The notes beneath the pieces were generated by a model that was not told the DNA's origin, made no database searches, and was given only the letters and a program-made list of their open reading frames with translations. Shown here piece by piece: positions 1 through 5,209 of a DNA stretch of 7,794 bases. The stretch comes from Streptococcus oralis (GTDB lineage: Bacteria; Bacillota; Bacilli; Lactobacillales; Streptococcaceae), in NCBI GenBank assembly GCA_905370255.1, contig CAJPKC010000048.1:1-7794 (forward strand), given 5' to 3'. Both the position numbers and the translations under genes were made by a program. Positions within the stretch are counted from its first letter, which is position 1, and each line of letters begins with the position of its first letter.

Positions 1-136
1 TGATATCCATTTGCCTGTAAAAATCATCATAGCCTGTATCCTCTACAGAACCAAGCTGATGCAGCCAGTCTATCCTGTGCTGGCTGTCTGCCAAGTAGCC
101 ATCCATGGTGATACAGCCGTAAAAATATACTGCCAT
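1..136 (-). CDS. Dihydrofolate reductase-family protein (RibD C-terminal-like), 5' part only
   Basis: This is a partial gene, cut by the left edge, with 45 codons and one extra base visible and no stop. The protein begins MAVYFYGCITMDGYLADSQ and continues with an IDWL segment. The pattern of a short beta strand, S/T-MDGYLA and then a D/IDWL stretch is typical of the N-terminus of bacterial dihydrofolate reductase-like proteins of the RibD C-terminal family (YwjB/YyaP-like), which are presumed NADPH-dependent cytosolic reductases. The ATG lies 8 bases after the TAA of the nucleoside phosphorylase gene. An AGAAAGG Shine-Dalgarno-like stretch overlaps the end of that gene, so the two are probably translated from one message. 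The substrate is unknown. The family call is fairly secure from the N-terminus, but the catalytic part is out of view. Confidence 0.72.
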   Translation of the reverse strand, partial: MAVYFYGCITMDGYLADSQHRIDWLHQLGSVEDTGYDDFYRQMDI

Positions 137-144
137 TCTTGTAG

Positions 145-909
145 TTACCTTTCTAGTTCCTTTGCTATTGTCAAAGCGATAGTGAAAAAAGTCATGGCAT
201 CAGCTGTCCGCTCTTCATGGCGGGCATCCCAGATTCGGTTATGATGATCCACATAGTCAGCTGTGTAGAAGAATTGATAGACCTTGGTCTTGCGAAATTG
301 GCTCCAAGCCATGATAGCTGAAGCTTCCATGTCCACCACTTTGGCTCCAGCAGCCAAGCGACGCTTGACCTTATCAGGCGTTTCTCGATAAAAGGCATCA
401 GTCGTCCAAGACTTGGTGCGGATATGCTCAATATCGTGCTTGTCAAAGATAGCTTCCAGCTCGATCAGCAGAGACTCGTCATAGGCTACTTCGTCACCCG
501 GTGGGGCATAGTGATAGCTAGTTCCTTCATCTCGTAAAGCAGCAGACGGCAAGATAATCTTATCCGCCTCAATTGAGCGATCCAAAACGCCACAGGAACC
601 TAGAATGATGAAATTCTTGAAGCCTCTGGCCGCTAACTCCTCCAGCTGGCCGACTATCATGGGAGCCCCAATTGGAGCCAACATAACTGCTAGCTTGCTA
701 GTTCCTTGGTCATAAATATACCATGGATGCTGTCCGTTTATGCTTTTCAAATAGCCTCCTGTATAGACTTCTTCTGACTCAATCAAACGTTTCAGAATTT
801 CCCCGTTAAAGGATAGGATGATGGTTTCACACACTTCACCCTTATCAATAATCTGCCTATCTGTTGGCTCAATAACTCCAGCTACATCTTCAAATTCCTC
901 TAATAGCAT
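145..909 (-). CDS. Nucleoside phosphorylase (uridine/purine phosphorylase family)
   Basis: This 254-residue protein has the usual length and motifs of the PNP/UDP phosphorylase family, cytosolic enzymes that split a nucleoside with phosphate into a free base and (deoxy)ribose-1-phosphate. Visible landmarks are the glycine-rich GSCG at 104-107 (phosphate/ribose-site strand), ALRDEGTSYHY at 124-134, TTDAFYRET at 169-177 and the ribose-binding VDMEASA at 192-198. The TTDAFYRET and DMEAS blocks are closest to uridine phosphorylase-like members, but base specificity cannot be read safely from sequence alone. The ATG at 909 is preceded only by a purine-rich AAAGAAAGAGAAG and not a strong Shine-Dalgarno. 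It lies 13 bases after the stop of the upstream gene, which suggests translational coupling. Its place in a co-directional cluster before a reductase-family gene suggests nucleoside salvage. Confidence 0.88.
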   Translation of the reverse strand: MLLEEFEDVAGVIEPTDRQIIDKGEVCETIILSFNGEILKRLIESEEVYTGGYLKSINGQHPWYIYDQGTSKLAVMLAPIGAPMIVGQLEELAARGFKNFIILGSCGVLDRSIEADKIILPSAALRDEGTSYHYAPPGDEVAYDESLLIELEAIFDKHDIEHIRTKSWTTDAFYRETPDKVKRRLAAGAKVVDMEASAIMAWSQFRKTKVYQFFYTADYVDHHNRIWDARHEERTADAMTFFTIALTIAKELER

Positions 910-922
910 AACTTCTCTTTCT

Positions 923-1123
923 TTAAGGCTCCAGCAAATTCACCTTCATCTTTTCTATGCGGCGCAGCTTGGTCTCATCTTTTTTGGCTTCACTGATATA
1001 GCGAGCCCATTCGCGCTGGTGGCTAGGCGGTAGTTTTGTAAAGCGCTCCTTGGCAGGACCGTCCAAGCGCTCTTTCAGTTCAAGGACTACTTGGTTCAAA
1101 ATAGCATCTGATAAATCTGACAT
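923..1123 (-). CDS. Small YdeI/OmpD-associated family protein (66 aa)
   Basis: This 66-residue protein begins MSDLSDAILNQVV. An ATG six codons further upstream (at 1141) is in frame, but AGGAGG sits 7 bases before the ATG at 1123, which decides the start. The C-terminal half (LPPSHQREWARYISEAK followed by K-E-T-x-x-R-R-I-E-K) matches the conserved end of the YdeI/OmpD-associated family, where an SHQ-x-E/Y-x-x-W/Y-I-x-x-A-K block precedes an RRIEK helix. Many family members are much longer and have an N-terminal DUF1905-type or alpha/beta domain. This one has only the C-terminal helical module. Some annotations call the family 'bacteriocin-protection proteins', but the biochemical role is not established. 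It is soluble, charged and helix-rich with no signal peptide. It sits between cysE and the phosphorylase gene with short gaps. Confidence 0.75.
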   Translation of the reverse strand: MSDLSDAILNQVVLELKERLDGPAKERFTKLPPSHQREWARYISEAKKDETKLRRIEKMKVNLLEP

Positions 1124-1130
1124 GTCGGTT

Positions 1131-1136
1131 CCTCCT
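1131..1136 (-). promoter_or_regulatory. Shine-Dalgarno AGGAGG that fixes the start of the small YdeI-type gene
   Basis: On the minus strand, AGGAGG is followed by seven bases (AACCGAC) and then the ATG at 1123. The site lies inside the six codons that a longer start at 1141 would add, and no comparable site precedes that longer start. The shorter protein is therefore the better call. Confidence 0.8.
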
Positions 1137-1171
1137 GTCATATTTTACTTCGATATCTTTGCCAACCTTTT

Positions 1172-1789
1172 CTACAGACTTGACGAATGGTGGCTGGCTT
1201 CGCGGGCATGCTCTAGCTTGTCTAGATAATATTCCCGCTTTTCCTCTACTTCGTGAATGGTCGGCTCGTCCTTCTCACCGTGGACACGGACAATTTTCGC
1301 TGGTACACCAACAACAGTCACATCACTTGGGACATCGGCCACAACAACTGCACCGGCTCCGACCTTGGCTTTTTCACCAATCTCAATTGGTCCAATGACT
1401 TGAGCATGGGCAGAGACCAAGGCACCCCGACGGACGGTCGGGTGGCGTTTGCCTGTATCCTTGCCCGTACCGCCTAGGGTCACGCCGTGGTAAAGCATGG
1501 CCCCCTTCTCCACAATAGCTGTCGCTCCAATCACCAGGCCACTGCCATGGTCGATGAAGACACCTGACTCAATCTGAGCGCCGGGATGAATCTCAATCTG
1601 GGTCCAGAAACGCCAGAATTGACTGTGCATGCGCGCCAGCAGCTTGAAGCCGTGCCGCCACAAAAAATGCGAGAGGCGGTGGGCCGCCAAAGCTTTGATG
1701 CCTGGATAGGTTAGCAAGACTTCTAACGACGTTCGTGCCGCCGGGTCATTTTCCTTTACGATATCAATGGATTCCTTCCACCAACCCAT
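1172..1789 (-). CDS. cysE: Serine O-acetyltransferase
   Basis: This 205-residue enzyme transfers acetyl from acetyl-CoA to L-serine to give O-acetylserine, the first committed step of cysteine synthesis in the cytosol. The N-terminal helical part contains the DPAARTSLEVLLTYPG block (15-30). A left-handed beta-helix of hexapeptide repeats follows from about 66 to 166. Catalytic and substrate residues known from the family are all present: Asp15 in DPA, Asp80-His81 in IDHGSGLVIG, HGVTLGGTGK at 101-110, and His116 in KRHP. The C-terminal tail (about 170-205) is charged and helical, as in other short Gram-positive CysE proteins, and lacks the long N-terminal domain of the enterobacterial enzyme. 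AAGGAGG lies 5 bases before the ATG at 1789. The gene follows pnp, an order I recall from other streptococci. No T-box or other cysteine-responsive leader is visible in the 92 bases upstream. Confidence 0.96.
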   Translation of the reverse strand: MGWWKESIDIVKENDPAARTSLEVLLTYPGIKALAAHRLSHFLWRHGFKLLARMHSQFWRFWTQIEIHPGAQIESGVFIDHGSGLVIGATAIVEKGAMLYHGVTLGGTGKDTGKRHPTVRRGALVSAHAQVIGPIEIGEKAKVGAGAVVVADVPSDVTVVGVPAKIVRVHGEKDEPTIHEVEEKREYYLDKLEHAREASHHSSSL

Positions 1790-1817
1790 GCTAGCCTCCT
1801 TCCTTCTCTAAACAAGG

Positions 1818-1842
1818 AGAGACGAGAACTAGGCTCGCCTCT
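1818..1842 (-). promoter_or_regulatory. Hairpin between pnp and cysE
   Basis: Read on the minus strand, AGAGGCGAG and CTCGTCTCT form a 9-bp stem (one G-U pair) with a 7-base loop. It lies between the pnp stop and the cysE ribosome binding site. No run of U follows, so it is not a standard intrinsic terminator. It could be an mRNA processing or stabilising structure, or a weak attenuator. The stem is seen in the sequence; the role is inferred. Confidence 0.4.
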
Positions 1843-1881
1843 GCCGATTTCTGATGAGGTCCTACAGGGATGAGCGACCTC

Positions 1882-4083
1882 TTATTCTTCTGTTTTAGGG
1901 CTTTCTTGATGGTCCTTATGACCCTTGTGCTCCTTGTGTGGATGATGTCCCTTGTCATGATGATGTTTTGGCTTATCAGACTTTGGCGGGCGCGGCAGCA
2001 ATACTTTCATGGAAGCATCTACCCGGCCTTTGGCATCAATCTTGATAACCTTGACATCCACTTCATCACCGATTTGTACGACATCTTCGACATTATTAGT
2101 CCGAGTCCAAGCCAGCGCTGAGATGTGAACGAGGGCATCCGTCTTGTCAAAGAGATTGACAAAGGCACCGAATTTCTCAATCCGAACAACCTTGGCATGG
2201 TAAACTTCATCCACTTTTGCTTCGCGGACCAAGCCAGCAATGATTTCCTTAGCACGATTGATGGCGGCTTGGTCGCTAGAGTAGATGGACACATTTCCTT
2301 CTTCATCAATGTCAATCTTAACACCAGTCTCAGCGATGATCTTGTCGATGGTTTCCCCACCTTTTCCGATGACAATTTTAATCTTGTCCACATCAATCTT
2401 GATGGTATCGATTTTCGGAGCAGTTGGAGCCAACTCAGGACGCGGAGCTGGAATCGTTGCTTCAATCAAGTCCAGGATTTCAAAGCGGGCTTTCTTAGCC
2501 TGAGCCAGAGCTTCTGTCAGGATTTCCGCTGTAATTCCTTCAATCTTGATATCCATCTGCAGGGCGGTAATCCCTTCACGAGTACCAGCTACCTTAAAGT
2601 CCATATCACCAAAATGGTCTTCCAAACCTTGAATGTCCGTCAGAACCGTATAGTTGCTGCCATCTGAAATCAAGCCCATAGCAATACCAGCAACCGGAGC
2701 CTTAATCGGCACACCACCGGCCATCAGAGCTAAAGTGCCCGCACAGATAGAGGCTTGGGAGGAAGATCCGTTTGATTCCAAGACTTCTGCCACTAGGCGG
2801 ATAGCGTAAGGAAACTCTTCCAAGCTAGGTAAGACTTGCTCCAAGGCACGTTCCCCAAGAGCACCGTGTCCGATTTCACGACGGCCAGGAGCCCCGTAAC
2901 GACCTGTCTCACCGACAGAATATTGCGGGAAATTATAGTGGTGCATGAAGCGTTTTTTGTATTCCGGATCCAAGCCGTCAACGATTTGCGTTTCGCCCAT
3001 TGGTGCTAAGGTCAGGACAGACAAGGCTTGAGTTTGCCCGCGAGTAAAGAGACCAGAACCATGCACACGCGGTAGATAATCCACTTCCGCATCCAGCGGA
3101 CGGATTTCATCAACCTTACGGCCGTCAGGACGAACCTTGTCTTCTGTGATCAAACGGCGCACTTCTGCGTGTTCCATTTGTTCCAAGATTTCAGCCACAT
3201 CACGCATGATACGGTCAAATTCTTCGTGGTCTGCATATTTTTCTTCGTAAACTGCTGTGACTTGGTCTTTCACTGCTTGAGTTGCAGCTTCACGAGCCAA
3301 TTTTTCTTCTACTTGGACTGCTTTTTGAAGGTCACTGTTGTAGGCTGCGATGATTTCAGCTTGCAAGTCAGCATCCACATGAAGCAATTCTACTTCTGCT
3401 TTTTCTTTACCGACTGCCGCAACGATTTCTTCTTGGAAAGCAATCAATTCTTTGACAGCTTCGTGTCCTTTGAGAAGAGCTTCCAACATGATTTCTTCTG
3501 ACAATTCTTTAGCACCAGACTCTACCATGTTGATAGCGTGTTTGGTACCAGCTACTGTCAATTCAAGAAGCGAGCGCTCAGCTTGTTCTTGCGTTGGGTT
3601 AATGACGATCTCCCCATCCACATAACCTACTTGTACCCCAGCGATTGGTCCGTCAAATGGAATATCTGAGATAGACAAGGCCAATGATGAACCAAACATG
3701 GCTGCCATTGGTGCAGATGCATTTTCATCGTAAGAAAGAACAGTATTGATGACTTGCACTTCATTACGGAAACCTTCCGCAAACATAGGACGGATTGGAC
3801 GGTCAATCAAACGCGCTGTCAAAGTCGCATCTGTTGAAGGACGTCCTTCACGTTTCATAAAGCCACCAGGAAATTTCCCAGCCGCATACATTTTTTCTTC
3901 GTAGTTGACTTGAAGTGGGAAGAAATCCCCAGTTGCCATCTTCTTAGACATAACGGCAGCAGTCAAGACAGTTGACTCACCGTAACGCACGACAACAGAG
4001 CCATTTGCTTGCTTAGCAACCTGACCAGTCTCTACGATCAACTCACGACCCGCAAAAGTCGTTTGAAACACTTGTTTTGTCAT
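1882..4083 (-). CDS. pnp: Polyribonucleotide nucleotidyltransferase (PNPase) with a His-rich C-terminal tail
   Basis: This 733-residue protein is PNPase, the phosphate-dependent 3'-to-5' exoribonuclease of mRNA decay that releases nucleoside diphosphates and acts as a ring-shaped trimer in the cytosol. Domains in order are a first RNase PH core (about 10-140, with [18 protein letters not shown] at 66-83 forming the RNA-contacting loop), a helical linker (about 220-310), and a second, catalytic RNase PH core (about 320-545). The catalytic core carries [15 protein letters not shown] at 400-414, phosphate-binding SNGSSSQ at 437-443, and Asp489, Asp495 and Lys497 in [13 protein letters not shown] domain with GKGG at 573-576 and an S1 domain at about 624-694 follow. 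The end (698-733) is low-complexity, with nine His between 707 and 725. The ATG at 4083 is chosen because AAAGGGG lies 6 bases upstream and MTKQVFQ is the usual streptococcal N-terminus. The frame stays open to a GTG at 4218, but that extension is judged untranslated. Confidence 0.97.
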   Translation of the reverse strand: MTKQVFQTTFAGRELIVETGQVAKQANGSVVVRYGESTVLTAAVMSKKMATGDFFPLQVNYEEKMYAAGKFPGGFMKREGRPSTDATLTARLIDRPIRPMFAEGFRNEVQVINTVLSYDENASAPMAAMFGSSLALSISDIPFDGPIAGVQVGYVDGEIVINPTQEQAERSLLELTVAGTKHAINMVESGAKELSEEIMLEALLKGHEAVKELIAFQEEIVAAVGKEKAEVELLHVDADLQAEIIAAYNSDLQKAVQVEEKLAREAATQAVKDQVTAVYEEKYADHEEFDRIMRDVAEILEQMEHAEVRRLITEDKVRPDGRKVDEIRPLDAEVDYLPRVHGSGLFTRGQTQALSVLTLAPMGETQIVDGLDPEYKKRFMHHYNFPQYSVGETGRYGAPGRREIGHGALGERALEQVLPSLEEFPYAIRLVAEVLESNGSSSQASICAGTLALMAGGVPIKAPVAGIAMGLISDGSNYTVLTDIQGLEDHFGDMDFKVAGTREGITALQMDIKIEGITAEILTEALAQAKKARFEILDLIEATIPAPRPELAPTAPKIDTIKIDVDKIKIVIGKGGETIDKIIAETGVKIDIDEEGNVSIYSSDQAAINRAKEIIAGLVREAKVDEVYHAKVVRIEKFGAFVNLFDKTDALVHISALAWTRTNNVEDVVQIGDEVDVKVIKIDAKGRVDASMKVLLPRPPKSDKPKHHHDKGHHPHKEHKGHKDHQESPKTEE

Positions 4084-4089
4084 TTTAAT

Positions 4090-4096
4090 CCCCTTT
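4090..4096 (-). promoter_or_regulatory. Ribosome binding site of pnp
   Basis: AAAGGGG on the minus strand, followed by six bases and the ATG at 4083. It sits inside the longer open frame that begins at 4218 and argues that pnp translation starts at 4083. Confidence 0.8.
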
Positions 4097-4107
4097 GGAT
4101 TGATAAA

Positions 4108-4113
4108 ATTATA
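4108..4113 (-). promoter_or_regulatory. Candidate proximal pnp promoter (-10 TATAAT)
   Basis: A perfect TATAAT on the minus strand would start transcription about 18 bases before the pnp ATG. No good -35 is present at 16-18 bases (the nearest is CTGATT at 15 bases), and there is no TG extension. It may be fortuitous in an AT-rich stretch. Confidence 0.35.
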
Positions 4114-4181
4114 CGACTTGCCTACAAAAATCAGGATACAAAGGGCGTGAAGAATCCCGTATGAAAATAGGAGATTGACGC

Positions 4182-4198
4182 AGTGTGCCACGCACACT
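4182..4198. repeat. Perfect 7-bp palindromic hairpin in the pnp leader
   Basis: AGTGTGC and GCACACT are separated by three bases (CAC on the plus strand). This gives a strong short hairpin in RNA from either strand, or a possible protein-binding palindrome. Confidence 0.5.
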
Positions 4199-4275
4199 AG
4201 GAAATCTATCTTTTTCACTAGGGATTTAGCCCGTGTTCAACTATCAAGATACTAAGGCCGTCAAGCAACTCAACG

Positions 4276-4300
4276 AGATAGGAATTTCAACAGCCTATCT
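4276..4300. repeat. 7-bp inverted repeat in the distal pnp leader
   Basis: AGATAGG at 4276-4282 and CCTATCT at 4294-4300 flank an 11-base loop. It lies inside the larger segment bracketed by the GGATACAAAG repeats. Confidence 0.4.
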
Positions 4301-4344
4301 GTATGTTATATCCTCATCTTTGTATCCAAGCACGTATACCTTTT

Positions 4345-4355
4345 ATTTTAACATA
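4345..4355 (-). promoter_or_regulatory. Candidate distal pnp promoter (extended -10)
   Basis: On the minus strand, TATGTTAAAAT matches the extended -10 pattern TRTGnTATAAT, with TAAAAT as the hexamer at 4345-4350. The -35 region is poor, as is common where the TG extension compensates in Gram-positive bacteria. The expected start is near 4338, giving a leader of about 255 bases. The promoter begins only about 11 bases past the terminator of the upstream lipoprotein genes. Confidence 0.45.
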
Positions 4356-4365
4356 TTCAAGCCCA

Positions 4366-4396
4366 AAAGAAAAAGGCTTTGAGGGCCTTTTTCTTT
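4366..4396 (-). terminator. Intrinsic terminator of the lipoprotein operon (symmetrical)
   Basis: AAAGAAAAAGGC and GCCTTTTTCTTT form a perfect 12-bp stem with a 7-base loop, 52 bases after the stop of the downstream lipoprotein gene. The U-rich arm is part of the stem, so the structure reads as a terminator on both strands. Only the minus strand has a known transcript entering it. Confidence 0.85.
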
Positions 4397-4448
4397 GATT
4401 CTTCAGCAAGTTCTATATAAAAATTTTAGAGCTAGATATAGCTTTTGA

Positions 4449-5192
4449 TTATTTTAACGATTTCACGAATTCAGTGCTGTCGACATAAAAGCGTGTTTTG
4501 TGGGTTCCACCTTTGTAGTTCTTGTTGTTGCGTTTCAAGACAAAACGTCTGTATGGATCGGAAGTTCCTTGGATGGTCGTTGTCACTTCAACTGAATCTT
4601 CATTGATCACCCATTCATCAGGCGAAGGAATCTCCATCGGTGGCATCGCTCCGCCACGCCCACCAGATACAATTTCGTAGAAGGCCTTGTCTTTTGTCGA
4701 ATAGATCCAGCCATTTTTCTTTTCATTTGTTAGTTGGATCAACTTGTCTTGTGAAAGACTGCGGATAGAGTCCGATGTCTCTTCTGCCTCTAATTTATCA
4801 ATGATATCTTGCAGATTATAGGTCCCCGGCGTGTAGGTATTGTAGTAATCAATGAACATGTCTTGTGGGTAACCATCAACCGCACCGTGATCATTGTTCA
4901 ACTCCAGCAAGCGAGTCGGTTGTACCTGAAGCGAATAGGTCAAAGACGCACTGTTTTCAATAATCGAATAGATGTCCGCTTGGTCTGCTTTTGACAAGGT
5001 TCCAATGGCTTCTTTATCATGTTCATCTGACTTAGCTTCTTCTGTTTGCTCTTTTTCTTGGGCCTTGTCAGATGATTTTTTGACCGATGAAGCTCCTACC
5101 GGACTGTGCTTACGCTCATAGCGTTTTGGGGCGCAAGCTGCTAGGGAAAGCAAGAGGGCTGCAGCTAGTAAATAGGTTCCAATTTTTTTCAT
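4449..5192 (-). CDS. Putative lipoprotein of unknown function (247 aa)
   Basis: I do not recognise a named family. The first 20 residues are a lipoprotein signal: MKK, a hydrophobic stretch and lipobox LAAC with Cys20 as the lipidation site, so the mature protein should be anchored on the outer face of the membrane. The mature N-terminus has PKRYERK at 22-28, SSVKK at 35-39 and a long charged, probably disordered tether rich in Lys, Glu and Ser to about 62. A mixed alpha/beta region (about 66-247) follows, with an internal glycine-rich SGGRGGAMPP at 176-185 and a likely beta-rich end (VEVTTTIQGTSDPYRRFVLKR). AAGGAGA lies 5 bases before the ATG. The gene starts 17 bases after the upstream lipoprotein gene, so the two are probably one operon. 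It shares the CxPKRYER segment with that neighbour but not its C-terminal domains. Confidence 0.85.
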   Translation of the reverse strand: MKKIGTYLLAAALLLSLAACAPKRYERKHSPVGASSVKKSSDKAQEKEQTEEAKSDEHDKEAIGTLSKADQADIYSIIENSASLTYSLQVQPTRLLELNNDHGAVDGYPQDMFIDYYNTYTPGTYNLQDIIDKLEAEETSDSIRSLSQDKLIQLTNEKKNGWIYSTKDKAFYEIVSGGRGGAMPPMEIPSPDEWVINEDSVEVTTTIQGTSDPYRRFVLKRNNKNYKGGTHKTRFYVDSTEFVKSLK

Positions 5193-5209
5193 GCTTGTCT
5201 CCTTATTTT

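Larger units (their letters stand above)
4134..4327. repeat. 10-bp inverted repeat bounding a 174-base segment upstream of pnp
   Basis: GGATACAAAG at 4134-4143 and its exact complement CTTTGTATCC at 4318-4327 bracket a gene-free segment that itself contains two further hairpins. This arrangement could be a small non-autonomous mobile or intergenic repeat, or the closing stem of a leader RNA. No target-site duplication is evident. Only the repeats themselves are certain. Confidence 0.4.
4084..4338 (-). promoter_or_regulatory. Probable long, structured 5' leader of pnp
   Basis: About 255 bases lie between the distal candidate promoter and the pnp ATG. They contain no convincing gene but several inverted repeats, given as separate entries. 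PNPase expression is autocontrolled through its leader in Escherichia coli (RNase III plus PNPase), so a structured leader here is plausible as a control element. That is an analogy, since no sequence similarity to the E. coli leader was seen. The last 135 bases are also an open frame continuous with pnp. Confidence 0.4.

Noticed and set aside
1124..1141. Longer start (ATG at 1141) for the small YdeI-type protein
   Set aside because: The AGGAGG site lies within the extra codons and is correctly spaced for the ATG at 1123; nothing suitable precedes 1141.
1790..1881. T-box or cysteine-responsive riboswitch upstream of cysE
   Set aside because: The gap is only 92 bases, lies directly after pnp, and shows no T-box sequence or terminator/antiterminator pair.
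2125..2667. 180-codon plus-strand frame antisense to pnp
   Set aside because: It lies fully inside the conserved pnp coding sequence, has no ribosome binding site and no recognisable protein pattern.
3169..3501. Phe- and Cys-rich 110-codon plus-strand frame antisense to pnp
   Set aside because: The Phe richness comes from the Lys/Glu-rich codons of the PNPase linker read backwards; it shows no ribosome binding site or family pattern.
4084..4218. N-terminal extension of PNPase from a GTG at 4218
   Set aside because: No ribosome binding site precedes the GTG. The ATG at 4083 has AAAGGGG at 6 bases and gives the usual streptococcal PNPase start and length (733 residues).
4233..4382. Plus-strand open frame of 49 codons beginning with GTG in the pnp leader
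   Set aside because: It has no Shine-Dalgarno and no recognised homology, and its last codons lie in the terminator stem. It is best explained by chance.
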